From Thalassia testudinum (Eukaryota; Streptophyta; Magnoliopsida; Alismatales; Hydrocharitaceae), in the NCBI GenBank assembly GCA_037157565.1, contig JAZHRO010000022.1, forward strand, positions 1,054,001-1,118,000: a DNA stretch of 64,000 bases, read 5' to 3'. Shown here piece by piece: positions 38,601 through 46,021 of this stretch. Below the pieces are notes generated by a model. The model was not told the DNA's origin. It made no database searches and saw only the letters and a list, made by a program, of their open reading frames with translations. Made by a program: the position numbers and the translations under genes. How positions within the stretch are numbered: the first letter of the stretch is position 1; each line of letters begins with the position of its first letter.

Positions 38601-41600
38601 CTATCACGCATCAAAGACCAAAGTCCTAATTAACCCAGTGAGCCATTCCCTCAATACCTCTCCAATCGAGTGCACACATCCTTCCCCTATTTAGAAATTC
38701 CCACGCTAGACCACCTTAGCTCATCTTCTCTCACGGCACAACACACCTCCCCATCGCCCTGCCCCTCGCGTAAAGCAAAAAGGTTGTTCCACCTTGCGTT
38801 ACAGAGATTCCCCATCGTGCACAGGTACAGGCCCTAAGGGGCCACGCAACCCAACCTCCCTCTCCTCGCCAACACCTTTAGATCTCTTCCATGTTGTCCT
38901 CATCACCGCATGCGGCCCCCTTGTGCCCCATGCGCAGTGTGTGGAGGCGCCATTCTCGCCTCTTGATCACAACATCCTCCTCATGTGCGTCATTGCCTCA
39001 TCTTCCTCGGTGCACAGTAGCCACCATCGCGTGTTGCTCCTTGCCCTCCAAGTGCAAGGCTTGGGCAATTCACGTGCTCCACGCTGATTGTCTCTTCAGA
39101 CCCCAAGCCTTCACACCCCAAGCGAGGTGCTTAAAGTGAGTGTGCATCATCTCTGTCGTGCGCCGCCCACCACGCATCGTTGCTGCCCATGCATATCCTT
39201 CCCCTCGCGGTGACAGCACGGAGGGCGTGGGAGAGTCAACACCTCTTCCCTTGTCCACCTACAACCACTACGCCACCAACGCTTAAGCACCCCAGCCATA
39301 GCCACACTCATCCAAGCACGACCACATCCTACCCACATGCCAACAGCCAGCAACCATCGTCATGACTCGTGCATAGCTTGCAAGCCACTAAGCACGTGAG
39401 ACGACCAACAGCCTCCCCATCCGTGCTCATAGTAGCTTCGCACATAGGAACTTTGACACCATTAGCCACTCGCGTAGTCGCATGCGTGCTACGCGTGTCA
39501 CTGCATGGGTTCTTGAGTCCTTGAGTTCTTGAATGCTTTAGTTCTTGAGTTTTTTAAGTTTTGATTTTAGTTTTCAGTAGTTATTTCAGTGACTCAATCT
39601 TGCATATCTTGATAGTTTAGTAGAAATAACTCATGTAAGCATTACCTACGTATTTTCCTTCACAATTTCTTGCTAGGAATAATTGATTTAGTAATAGTAA
39701 CCTCTTAATTCAATTTTGTTTAGTTTCTTTCTTCCCTAGTTGTAATTAAAAATAATTTCATTGTAAATATTAGCATAAAGAAATAATAATTGCTTAAGAA
39801 TATTTTATTTGCTTCTTGCTTTTCCAATGGGTAGAATGTGAATCCGTTGCCTCTTTATGGTTCGACCCGGAATCTCACTTTACATTGGAAGCCGATTATA
39901 AATTTCTATTGGCAAGTTGCTAGCGACTAGCTTTAATTCTGAATTTAGTTCCCTATCTAATAGATACAATCTTTATATCACTTAGCACCCGATCACATGT
40001 CCTAGTCCACTTTCTCGAGGCAATCGGTAGATCAAGATCAACATCTTCTTGATTATCTACCAACTCCTTTGTACCACTAGGCTCTGGTGGTAAAGAGGCA
40101 CCTTAAGGTGCTTGAGCATTTGAGATAGTATTTAGCATACCAAAACTAGATGGAATAAGAGAAAGGGGGTCCCATTGCTATCTAGGTTGACATAAATAGA
40201 CAAGACGCAATCTCCTATCTTGTCCCACCATAGGCATTGAACATTGGTCAACATCAAGAGTCGAAATAGGAAGGATCGACTCACTCTCAAGGGTAGAAGT
40301 CACAATACGAGAGCCCACTGAGGAATAATATAGAACAAACTCAAAGAAGACATGGGCACTAACACGGAAGAGTTTGCCAATAGGGCTATAACATCTATAT
40401 CTCTTCTGGATCCGAGAATATCCAATAAATATGCACTTAATCACTCTGTGTGACAACTTTTCCCTATTAGTACGAGAGAGATGAACAAAATATACATAGC
40501 CAAAGACCTTAGGAAGTCTTAAAAAGTTCCTTGTTATGAAATAGAAGAGAGTAAAGAACCTCCTCATCAATAATAGTATAGGGCATAGGATTTATAAAGT
40601 AACATGTAATAAGAATAGAATCCCCCCAATAAGAAAGAGAACTATTTTGAATGAGGGTTCTTGCGACATCCAAGATACATCGATGCTTTTTCTCTGCAAT
40701 GACATTCTATTAAGATGTATAGCGACATCTTGGTTGATGGATTATCCCATACCCTTAGAATAGAGATTGAAGAGGGTATGTATAGAATTGTAAGGCATTG
40801 TCAATTCTAACAATTTTCATATGGGCACCAAATTGATTATTTATTTCCATAAAAAAATTATTTATTACACTGCTAGCTTTGGACCTAAGACTTCAACAAA
40901 AAAACCTACAATAGTCTACAAAAGTCATCAACAGCCACAAGATAAAAATATGTTCCCCATACAATCAAGAGCATGACTCAGACCCTAAATGTCAATGAAT
41001 TAACTAAAAAAGAGACTTTGAATTACGACACAACCAATTAGGGAATGAGCTCTTGTGATGCTTTCTTAGTTGATAGGTCTCACACTGAAAGGTGGCAGTA
41101 GGTGGAATTTGCGGTATGACATGTCTCAACTTTGTTAAGGGAAGATGTCTGAATTTCAAGTGCCATAGGTAACTAAAGCCTTCGACGAAGATAGTAGCCT
41201 GATTAGCATAAGGTGACTGTAGAAGGCAATAAACCCCCCCTTCCTTACAGCCACATCTAATCACCTACCCCGTTAATATATCCTAAAACACAAGTGACAC
41301 AACGTTAAAAATGGCCTACCAGTTCAAATCCTTCATAATACAATTGACTCAAAGAAGGTTCAAAGAAAAATCGAAGACATGAAGGACATTTTGCAGTCGT
41401 ATATAAGGGGCAATCTAAATCTCCCTGACCTGTAATGAGGGAATTCTGTCCAACAGCTACAATAATAGTCCCGCCTGACAAGTTTGGTTGTAACCTAGCA
41501 AATTGCTGGCCTTTTCGCAGATATGTTGAAAGGTGCTAGAATCAACCAACCAATCTGCATCATCAATCCCAACATCAGAGGCAAGGCATATACCTGAAGA

Positions 41601-43522
41601 CTTAACAACAGTATTTCCAAGTCCAAAAAGGGAGCTCGAAGCATAAGCAAGAGGTGCTGATATCCCACACTGGGACACTACGGTCTAGCATGCCCCTGAC
41701 TACCTCATCCTCGTCCATGGCCACAGGTAAATTGGCCAGTGCCTCTATCTCTTCCCTGAGATGTCACCATAGCTGATGTGTGCACAACACGTACAGAGGG
41801 TGAAAGAGACACTGCAAGTCTACTCAAGCGGTTGTATGCCTCTTCCATAGTTGCTCTCTCTAGTCGCGTCAACATTTAAGATCGTGCTACCTCACAAGCA
41901 AGGTCCAACCTAGCCAAAGTGTCCCACCATGATTTGTGCCCTATAAAGTTTCTGTGACTCACAGGAACACGCAAGTCTGTAAGCATTCCGCCTCTTAAAA
42001 GCCAACTTAAGTGTGGAGTAGCACTAAAAAAGTGGTCTCCCATCTTACCTCATGTGAGCAAAATCTTATGATGAAGTTGTAGAATGCAAGCAACATTCTT
42101 GTCTCGAGATATGTGTGGTAAAGTACTTCCCACATTTCTTTCATCGTCTTGCAATACATAATACCAGTGGCAATCCATTATATGGTGGTGTTCATAAAAC
42201 ATGTCCTAACCATGGCACTGTCCTTTTCCCAAGCAATGTACTTTCTGGCCTCCTCAATGGGCTCTAATTCGAGTAGTATATCCTTCTTATAATGACCTTC
42301 AACTACATTGAGACCATAGTACGTAATTGGATTCATCAAACTTCGCAATTAAGCCAAATAAGGGGTTCTTGAATTCCCCATGACTTCCCTCTCCTTGAGT
42401 GAAAGAGTCGATGACTTTGAAGGCCATAATACCCACAATCAAAGACCCAATACTTCAAATCAGTAGGAAATCTTCAATGCTGATGCACACTATTCATCTA
42501 TATTCCTTGTTCACTGCCACATAAGCAAGAAATAAGTTACAACAAACGACCTCGTCTCTTTGTCAATCAGAACAAGCCTTTGAACAAGGCAAAACTTCTC
42601 CATGGTAGCGCTCAAATGACTGCTCTTGCAATTTGGAGGTCACCAGTTAAGTGCAGGAGGCAGAAAGGCCCAGGGTGACTGCTATCATGCCCTAGATGGG
42701 TTGAAAGGGGGCTTTAAGCTAAGCCCTTTTCACTCTTGGTTCCAACGTCGGTGCTGATAGGGAAAGCCCTACCGATGGTGCTGTTGGTGATGGAAAGTGG
42801 CCAGAAGGTGCCAGTCGATCAGGGATGAACCAACGATCCCTCCCTCGGTAGCCTAAACGTGGTTGCCAGTAGTGGCAACCCCTACTTTGGTCTTCTTGGT
42901 GATTGACTGCTACCAGCTCATGGATGGTGAAGCGAATCCCAATGCGAGGGATTCCTCTCTTGATGGATTTAAAATCCCAATGTAAGAGAAGAATCCCTAA
43001 CCCTTATTTGGTGGAGAAAAAAAAAAGAGAATTAGGGATCTAGGAGGTATAGAGCTCTAACTTAGTACCGCTACTTTGATACCATGTTCAAAAAAACCTT
43101 TAATTCATCTAATTACGAAACCCTAAGCTTCTTTTTATAAAGAGGAGGCCAAGTAGAAAATAATAGGCATGTCCCTCCAATATATGACAATAAAGACGAG
43201 AAACAGAAACAAAATAAAGGGAAATAGAAGGATGGTGACAATTCTCAACAATACACAAATTAAGCACCTAGTGGATTTGTTGAAATCAAGTGTGTATCAT
43301 CCCAACCATTTGCACTACACAATCTAAGATGCCAACAAAGAAGCTCTAGGTCATTTTGAAGTATTGTATTAAATAAAAGAACAACTAATATATCTGGTTA
43401 GAAGGAAAAAAATTACCATCAAAGAATAAGCACTAGCAATATAGAATATAACCAAAAGGCTTTACCTCCTTCAAGACATTACGTGCAGGGGAAGTGGGCT
43501 CAACTCGTCTAACTAGTACACC
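928..43522 (-). CDS. DEG2: DEG2-type chloroplast Deg/HtrA protease, C-terminal half (nine exons)
   Basis: Nine minus-strand exons join in frame to 262 codons plus a stop: complement of 928-1172, 1257-1317, 1831-1881, 15042-15113, 15224-15248, 15398-15483, 15597-15684, 16095-16198 and 43466-43522. Every junction has GT and AG. The product starts [12 protein letters not shown], continues through [15 protein letters not shown] and [12 protein letters not shown] (PDZ1), then [69 protein letters not shown] (PDZ2), [11 protein letters not shown] and the end FDSLVWV. This order is that of plant DEG2, recalled from family knowledge. Known DEG2 is a protein of about 600 residues acting as an ATP-independent serine protease at the stromal side of thylakoids and linked to photosystem II repair. 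The His-Asp-Ser triad and transit peptide are not visible, so upstream exons should lie past 64000. The reading frame is intact, so the gene looks functional despite introns of 13.2 kb, 27.3 kb and at least 20.4 kb. Confidence 0.9.
1257..1317 (-). CDS. DEG2: DEG2 exon (PDZ2 strand VLKVNG)
   Basis: A 61-nt exon between acceptor ATTACAG and donor GTAAGT, encoding [20 protein letters not shown] plus one base. It is separated from the last exon by an 84-bp intron and from the previous exon by a 513-bp intron (1318-1830) in which nothing else is recognised. Confidence 0.9.
1831..1881 (-). CDS. DEG2: DEG2 exon ([13 protein letters not shown])
   Basis: A 51-nt phase-0 exon between acceptor TCTCCAG and donor GTACTT, encoding [17 protein letters not shown]. 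The NIGYEDM motif is typical of plant DEG proteases. It lies 13,160 bp from the exon before it. Confidence 0.9.
2690..3000 (-). mobile_element. MITE-like element, diverged inverted copy of the one at 14605-14966
   Basis: Read on the minus strand, this stretch matches the 14.6-kb element over most of its length. Shared blocks include GAACACAC.TGAATCCTC, AATAACAAAT.CAACC, GAGATTTCA and runs of TTACAA. Its terminal repeats are worn. It is flanked by TA and GT microsatellites at 2657-2700 and 2990-2997. Confidence 0.6.
3056..3169 (-). repeat. 3' LTR of Copia-1 (114 bp)
   Basis: On the minus strand it starts TGTTGTGAGC and ends near TTACAATCAAT. It aligns with 7869-7988, sharing GCTTTTATTTTTCTT, a TATATAA-type box and TTCTAATGAAA. 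Confidence 0.75.
3187..6347 (-). pseudogene. Copia-1 pol remnant (PR-IN-RT-RH)
   Basis: Pieces in order: a protease-like [11 protein letters not shown] (canonical DSGA changed to DFGA) near 6340; integrase with [10 protein letters not shown] and [15 protein letters not shown] near 5480-5620; reverse transcriptase [28 protein letters not shown] and [11 protein letters not shown] between about 4500 and 4000; RNase H with YSSADYDGC and TGFCTF; the end [11 protein letters not shown] at 3187. At least five reading-frame breaks separate them. Confidence 0.8.
6348..7369 (-). pseudogene. Copia-1 gag remnant
   Basis: The minus-strand ATG at 7369 gives [16 protein letters not shown] and [17 protein letters not shown], a typical UBN2-type Copia Gag start, then a stop. 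It resumes as [16 protein letters not shown] and continues through the LARHY block, where the frame shifts. Near 6610 the zinc knuckle reads [14 protein letters not shown]: the second Cys of the CX2CX4HX4C motif has become Tyr. Confidence 0.75.
7869..7988 (-). repeat. 5' LTR of Copia-1, also joined to the tail of Copia-2
   Basis: About 120 bp, partner of 3056-3169. It is followed on the minus strand by TGGTATCAAAGCACCGG (7852-7868), the initiator tRNA-Met type primer site. Confidence 0.75.
8133..8378 (+). repeat. 5' LTR of the 8133-10206 element
   Basis: Starts TGTTGAGAGAAATG and ends AAATCAACT. It has a clear TATA box in GGCCTATAAATAGGC near 8190-8205. Its ends pair as TGTTGA...TCAAC, with a final T where A is expected. 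Confidence 0.88.
9960..10206 (+). repeat. 3' LTR of the 8133-10206 element
   Basis: Starts TGATGAGAGAAATG and ends AAATCAGCT. It aligns end to end with 8133-8378, with scattered substitutions and small indels. Confidence 0.88.
14605..14966 (+). mobile_element. MITE with inverted ends inside a TA-rich microsatellite
   Basis: The left end TATCCAGTGAGC then GGGCTCAAAT is inverted at the right end (ATTTGAGCCC...GCTCACTGGATA). The interior has no ORF and is rich in TTACAA/TTGTAA words. TA repeats follow directly at 14963-15004, and an alternating GC/GT tract precedes it at 14570-14600. A TA target duplication is possible but cannot be told apart from the microsatellite. Confidence 0.7.
14963..15004. 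repeat. (TA)n microsatellite
   Basis: About 42 bases of uninterrupted TA repeat between the MITE end and the DEG2 exon at 15042. Confidence 0.9.
15042..15113 (-). CDS. DEG2: DEG2 exon ([18 protein letters not shown])
   Basis: A 72-nt phase-0 exon between acceptor TTCTTCAG and donor GTAAAG, encoding 24 residues that end [10 protein letters not shown]. Confidence 0.9.
15224..15248 (-). CDS. DEG2: DEG2 microexon of 25 nt
   Basis: Between acceptor TTGTTGCAG and donor GTAGGC. The first base completes the Glu codon begun in the preceding exon; the other 24 bases encode EDGTDAIG. Without this exon the frame between LIE and [10 protein letters not shown] breaks. Confidence 0.85.
15398..15483 (-). 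CDS. DEG2: DEG2 exon ([24 protein letters not shown])
   Basis: An 86-nt exon between acceptor CTTTGTAG and donor GTAAGT, encoding [14 protein letters not shown] and [13 protein letters not shown] plus two bases. This is one of the most conserved blocks of plant DEG2-like proteins, leading into PDZ2. Confidence 0.92.
15597..15684 (-). CDS. DEG2: DEG2 exon (end of PDZ1)
   Basis: An 88-nt exon between acceptor ATTTCAG and donor GTATGC. Its first base completes a Lys codon, then [16 protein letters not shown] and [12 protein letters not shown] follow. Confidence 0.9.
16095..16198 (-). CDS. DEG2: DEG2 exon (PDZ1 core)
   Basis: A 104-nt exon between acceptor TTTTCAG and donor GTAACC, encoding [20 protein letters not shown] and [11 protein letters not shown] plus two bases. 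The pattern GDVI(V/L)SFDG...GTVPFR is the PDZ core of the Deg family. The next upstream exon is 27,267 bp away. Confidence 0.92.
16440..17109. mobile_element. Possible solo LTR or small element flanked by CATGA
   Basis: CATGA occurs at 16435-16439 and 17110-17114. The stretch starts TGTTGAGG and contains AATAAA near 16727, CAACAGCAGCAG-type repeats and two copies of a CCCTGTT...AACAG hairpin about 70 bp apart. An alternative right end is TCAACA at 16790, which pairs with the TGTTGA start but lacks a target duplication. No coding domain is seen. Confidence 0.4.
17677..18076 (-). repeat. 3' LTR of the TRIM
   Basis: Minus strand TGTTAGGACGACACG...TTCTTGACA. It shares long blocks with 18739-19159, such as ACATATCCCCACACTTGG and ATAGGACCTTCTAGACCGCC on the plus strand. 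Confidence 0.88.
18739..19159 (-). repeat. 5' LTR of the TRIM
   Basis: Minus strand TGTTAGGATGGTAGG...GATTCCTGACA, directly followed by the primer-binding site. It is slightly longer than its partner because of small insertions. Confidence 0.88.
19735..19781. repeat. (TA)n microsatellite
   Basis: About 46 bases of alternating A and T directly left of the foldback element. Confidence 0.9.
19785..19926. mobile_element. Foldback MITE with 42-bp inverted arms
   Basis: The arm at 19785-19826 is inverted at 19883-19925 with about three mismatches. Shared core: TGTTGCAATTGATACACA. Arms start with T5A6-type runs. The 56-base loop contains CTCAGCTGGTTAAACTGG, which loosely resembles a tRNA A box. 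It sits at the edge of a TA microsatellite. Confidence 0.75.
20015..20158 (+). repeat. 5' LTR of a truncated plus-strand Copia
   Basis: 144 bp, TGTTAAAA...TTTTAACA with perfectly inverted 8-bp ends, a TATATAAAG box near 20105, and a worn primer site TGATATTAAAGCAGG at 20159. No matching 3' LTR was seen. Confidence 0.7.
20870..21660 (+). pseudogene. Copia gag remnant
   Basis: Reads with breaks: [24 protein letters not shown] sequence near 20940-21000, then [20 protein letters not shown] near 21085. A zinc knuckle [14 protein letters not shown] (CX2CX4HX4C intact) lies near 21600-21645. It closely resembles the Gag at 55284-56270. Protease and everything after are missing or unrecognisable, so the element is 3' truncated. 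Confidence 0.7.
21700..24221. other. Intron stretch without recognised features
   Basis: AT-rich sequence with short chance ORFs only. No LTR pair, terminal inverted repeat or protein motif was found. It may include the rotted remainder of the preceding Copia. Confidence 0.5.
24222..24387 (-). repeat. 3' LTR of Copia-3
   Basis: Minus strand TGTTGAGAGTTGTC...GGTTTTTCTCAACA, with inverted TGTTGAG/CTCAACA ends. Confidence 0.85.
24874..25271. mobile_element. Harbinger/Tourist-like MITE
   Basis: About 398 bp. The left end GGCTCCATTTGGCTGGGGG then ATAA is inverted at the right end with 20 of 23 positions matching. The interior is AT-rich without coding potential. It sits in the RNase H of Copia-3. 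The expected 3-bp duplication is not clear (TGA left; TTA then TGA on the right). Confidence 0.6.
26027..26772. mobile_element. hAT-like non-autonomous transposon with 8-bp TSD
   Basis: GAAATAAG is present immediately left (26019-26026) and right (26773-26780). Inverted ends CAATGTTGTTGAGGCG and CAATGCTGTCAATGCG match at 12 of 16 positions. Subterminal regions are packed with GGCGA/TCGCC words, typical of hAT ends. The middle holds CG-rich sequence and a long TA repeat, with no transposase. The 8-bp duplication assigns it to the hAT superfamily. It interrupts Copia-3 reverse transcriptase. Confidence 0.85.
26577..26651. repeat. (TA)n microsatellite
   Basis: About 75 bases of TA repeat within the hAT-like element. 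Interrupted TA/TG repeats precede it from about 26408. Confidence 0.9.
27314..31880 (+). pseudogene. LINE ORF1 (nucleic-acid-binding), interrupted by solo LTR A
   Basis: A basic, Arg/Gly/Glu-rich N-terminal part runs from 27314 to 27542. The frame meets the zinc knuckle [14 protein letters not shown] at 30209-30250 exactly across the solo LTR at 27543-30207 (TSD ATGCT). A partial second knuckle (CWRC) follows. Downstream frames to about 31880 are shifted several times and hold no clear domain. The role known for L1 ORF1 is RNA binding and chaperoning. Confidence 0.7.
27543..30207 (+). repeat. Solo LTR A (2.67 kb) inside LINE ORF1
   Basis: Starts TGATGATAATGTC and ends GAGCGACAAACA, flanked by ATGCT at 27538-27542 and 30208-30212. 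It includes an AT-rich left part, a GC-rich central part, and a purine-rich GAAGAAG tract near 29650-29850. The end is gypsy-like (GTTCGACCTCGGATTTC near 30103-30120). ORFs within are low-complexity frames of the LTR, not genes. Confidence 0.82.
31885..35520 (+). pseudogene. LINE ORF2, APE-type endonuclease, interrupted by solo LTR B
   Basis: Starts [15 protein letters not shown] (canonical WNVRGLN) and reads LLQKTK at 31984-32001, where plant L1 elements have QETK. The catalytic metal-binding Glu is Lys (codon AAA at 31993-31995). After the nested LTR at 32285-35107 it resumes with [14 protein letters not shown] (GDFN near 35130), then SYAYTWRNN and KIDKFLSN. The reading is continuous across the LTR if one copy of the GAAGT duplication is removed. 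Confidence 0.82.
32285..35107 (-). repeat. Solo LTR B (2.82 kb), inverted relative to A, inside LINE endonuclease
   Basis: Flanked by GAAGT at 32280-32284 and 35108-35112. On the minus strand it starts TGATGAGAGCC and follows the same order of blocks as A: GCTCCTAC, GGTAAAACTG, CAAATTAGGTTTATACC, a purine tract (seen as CTT/TTC on plus, 32490-32960), GTTCGACCTCGG and AACACCG...GAGCGA. It is the same family as A with considerable divergence. Confidence 0.82.
35700..38240 (+). pseudogene. LINE ORF2, reverse transcriptase and zinc-binding C-terminus
   Basis: Fragments in shifting frames: [19 protein letters not shown] near 35770, [17 protein letters not shown] near 36060, [19 protein letters not shown] near 36220, [13 protein letters not shown] near 36340, the active-site YVDD at 36749-36760 (intact), [13 protein letters not shown] near 36940, [20 protein letters not shown] and LMRDFFWSN near 37060-37190. 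A zf-RVT-like [20 protein letters not shown] lies near 37940-37995. Family order is normal. At least five frame breaks make it inactive. Confidence 0.82.
40001..42427 (-). pseudogene. Copia-3 gag, protease and integrase remnant
   Basis: The minus-strand ATG at 42427 gives [20 protein letters not shown] and [18 protein letters not shown], followed by multiple stops. A protease-like [15 protein letters not shown] lies near 41560, a GAG-pre-integrase [20 protein letters not shown] near 41110-41180, and an integrase end with [13 protein letters not shown] and [17 protein letters not shown] near 40400-40520. The insertion of 27154-39995 separates it from reverse transcriptase. Confidence 0.75.
43085..43250 (-). 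repeat. 5' LTR of Copia-3
   Basis: Minus strand TGTTGAGAATTGTC...TTTTTTGAACA, 166 bp like its partner, sharing the AACAAAATAAAGGGAAATAG block (plus strand). Confidence 0.85.
43466..43522 (-). CDS. DEG2: DEG2 exon (start of PDZ1, most upstream exon seen)
   Basis: A 57-nt phase-0 exon between acceptor TTTTACAG and donor GTAAAG, encoding [19 protein letters not shown]. The GVLVRR.EPTS...VLKE motif is diagnostic for DEG2. It stands alone, with retrotransposon nests on both sides. No further upstream exon was recognised up to base 64000. Confidence 0.88.
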
Positions 43523-43990
43523 CTGTAAAATACAAAAAGTTTAATTTAGAAAGCAGGCCATGTAATCAGGGGAAGGAATATGTGCACCATTCAAGCAGAA
43601 AAAAAACACACAATTTAAAGGAAATTTGTCTACTCAACCATAGGATTACTACTCACTAGGACCCTTCGGACCGTCTTTTACAAAGTGAAACATGATCACA
43701 AGGAAAAATAAAGAAATCCATGCTTGGAAACAATAATGTCTACTCCTAAATCTTGGAGAATATGCCCGCAAAGTACAAGAAAGTTTAACTCCATTAATCC
43801 AAATTCCCAAAACCCAAATCACACCACCACCCAACCAACCTAGCACTCAAAATAAAAGAAAAAAAAGCAAACTACTCCACTTCTATGTACCTCCAATTCT
43901 CAGATTCCTAACATTTACCATCCCCCATCTAGACCTCCTTCCCCTCAATACATTACCCCACCTTCCCCTGGAACCTCCTGTATGTTTTAT
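43523..43990. other. Intron stretch upstream of the DEG2 exon, nothing recognised
   Basis: AT-rich intronic sequence with no ORF, repeat pair or motif recognised. Confidence 0.5.
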
Positions 43991-45480
43991 GCTGTAGAAG
44001 AATGTAGTAGCTTATTTCATTAAAGAAAATACTTCCTCTCTTATATAGATGGAATTGATGGGAAAATTACAACGAAGTACTCAACAAATAGTCAAATAAA
44101 AAAATAACATGAATAAAGAGCTGCGATGTCTCTTCTCCGGAAATGCTTTGGTGTTGGTTCTCAGAGGAAACAAAAAGCGTGGTAACTTTTCCGTCATTAA
44201 TAGCACTGGGAACAAAATGACAATCAACTTCGATATGCTTTGTTCACTCAAAAAAATAGATTAAATGCAATGTATGTGGCAAATTTGTTATTTCCGAACA
44301 CAGGAATAGGGTAAGTAAGAAGAAGCTTAGTATCACCCAAGAATGATGCTATCCACATCGACTCACATGTCATGGGTACCATAGCTCTATATTTTGTCTC
44401 CTACTTGATCAGGCAACCACATTTTGCTTCTCATTGCGCCAAGTCACTAAATTTCAACAAAAAAGGTAACATATCTAGTAGTAGAATAGTATATTGACTA
44501 TCATCACGAGAGCTTGTGTAGTTAGAATCTGAATATGCACAAAGATCAAGATGACCACTCTTCTTAAAGAGAACCTTTCCCTGGAGATCACTTTAGGTAT
44601 TGAAGAATAACAAAAACATTTCTCCAATCACTCTAACATGACTTGTCCATATGTTGACTCATTCTAATTTGGCCCGGATACTCTATTTTCCCAACAATGC
44701 CTCTATATCCCCTAGGATCTTTAAATGGTGGATCATCACCCGCTTTGTGTCATTCCTTCATATGCATGAGAATCTATGAGGGCTATGCACCAAGCAAAAC
44801 ATGTTTCCATAAGAATTTCTAGGGCATATTTTCTATGTAATAGAACAAGCCCTTTGGTTTAATGTACAAAAAATATCCTAATTTCTCAAGATCCTTCATC
44901 ACAAAGCTTTTCTACAAAAAGGATTTTGTCTCATGAATGCCTGTAAGGTCATCACCAGTCAAAATCATATCACCAACATGACCCGCCAAAATAATAACAC
45001 CAATCTCATGTTGTCTAACAAAAATAGGCTGGTCACATTAGATCTGCAATTGCCTATTTTCATGATCGAAGTGCTCAGCTTGTCAAATGAAGTTCTTGAA
45101 CTCTATTTAAGCCATAGATAGCTTTTCACAATCTATGTACATAACTCCCTTTAACCTCATAGCAAGGAGGTTGTGACATCTACACTTTTGCAAGATCACT
45201 ATATGAAAAGCATTTTTGATATCTATCAGAACAGGCCAATATTTATTAACAGCGATAAAGAGTAATTCAAGCTTTACGCTGAGCTACAGGAGCCAAGCTT
45301 CACTCCCCAAGCCTTTGTGAATCCCTTGACTGTAAGGCATGCTTTTAACCTATCAACGATGCCATCTAGTAGATACCTCACTGTATATACCCATCAACAA
45401 TTTACCACAGAGACATATGATGAGCACGGAACCAACTCCCATGGTCCTTCCTTGGGAGATATTCCCAACCTGATTCAATT
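43990..45480 (-). mobile_element. Truncated Ty1/copia remnant (Copia-5)
   Basis: The left end is LTR-like (CTCTTATATAGATGG near 44036). It is followed on the minus strand by degraded RNase H (TKHIEVDCHF-like near 44240) and reverse transcriptase, including a YVDD-region equivalent near 44940-44990. The order fits the 3' half of a pol gene. No 5' half, primer site or second LTR was found. Confidence 0.6.
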
Positions 45481-45845
45481 AGATTCTCTGCACCATAAGT
45501 TACTGTATTCATTGAGAAAAAGAAAAGAATGAAACTCAGGAAAATGCTTACTTATGATTCATTTCCCTCAACTATTGGAACCATTGGAAGCCAAGTAAAA
45601 AAGCAAGAACGAAGCTTATTTAGAAAGAGAAACAGAATTCTATCTAAAAGTGTAAAGGGAAAAGCAGACCAACTCAAAGTTTGAACTAGCTGGGGAAGAG
45701 AAACCACACATACCATTCCATTTTCACTGTGAAAGGGCATAGTATAAGACTGCTTCATAAGCTATAAAGAGAATTGTTGGATGAATCATGAAAGAAAAGG
45801 TCAACTAGGTTCAGCTGGGAAGTGTTAGTCCTAGAAGTATGAGAT
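45481..45845. other. Stretch without recognised features
   Basis: A short minus-strand open frame at 45552-45758 shows no known motif. It was compared with upstream DEG2 sequence from family knowledge and does not fit. Confidence 0.4.
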
Positions 45846-45850
45846 GTATT

Positions 45851-45976
45851 AGTTGAAGAAAATGAGAATCATCAAATTACTAAGCCGACCCTACACCTCT
45901 TTATATAGAGAGAGGTAAGGGAAAAAATATAACAAGAGCCCAACAATAGAAATAAATGACAAAAGAACCCTCAACA
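45851..45976 (-). repeat. 3' LTR of Copia-6
   Basis: Minus strand TGTTGAGGGTTC...TTCTTCAACT. It aligns with 62746-62870, sharing AAAATGAGAATCATCAAATT (plus strand). Confidence 0.78.
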
Positions 45977-46021
45977 TAACATAACACTCACCTCAAGCTG
46001 AAGCATATATATCAACCATCT

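Larger units (their letters stand above)
27154..39995 (+). mobile_element. Gypsy-type solo LTR (about 1.79 kb) split by a LINE
   Basis: Starts TGATAAGTGCACC and ends AGCACCCGATCA. It is flanked by CATGT at 27149-27153 and 39996-40000, a perfect 5-bp target duplication in Copia-3 pol. Removing the LINE with one target-site copy leaves 155 plus 1636 bp, a plausible LTR length, with no primer site or internal domain, hence a solo LTR. The end region (GGTTCGACCCGGAATCTCAC near 39860) is like Athila/Tat-type LTR ends. Confidence 0.8.
24222..43250 (-). mobile_element. Ty1/copia element (Copia-3) expanded to 19 kb by nested insertions
   Basis: LTRs of exactly 166 bp at each end (24222-24387 and 43085-43250). 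The minus-strand primer site TGGTATCAAAGTAGC (43070-43084) and the polypurine tract TTGAGGGGGAG next to the 3' LTR define a full element. Flanking ATATG and ATACA may be a worn target duplication. Its own sequence is about 5.3 kb: 42427-40001 (Gag to integrase), then 27148 down to 24388 (reverse transcriptase, RNase H). The rest is a Harbinger-like MITE, a hAT-like MITE and the 12.8-kb solo-LTR/LINE nest. All frames are broken. Confidence 0.85.
16199..43465 (-). other. DEG2 intron, 27,267 bp, filled with nested transposable elements
   Basis: Bounded by the donor GTAAAG (43460-43465) and the acceptor TTTTCAG next to 16198. Recognised contents are listed separately. Stretches with nothing recognised are 16199-16434, 17115-17671, 19165-19734 and 21700-24221. 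Confidence 0.85.

Noticed and set aside
45552..45758. Possible upstream DEG2 exon on the minus strand
   Set aside because: The translation does not resemble the expected sequence before GVLVRRVEP, and there is no matching donor phase.
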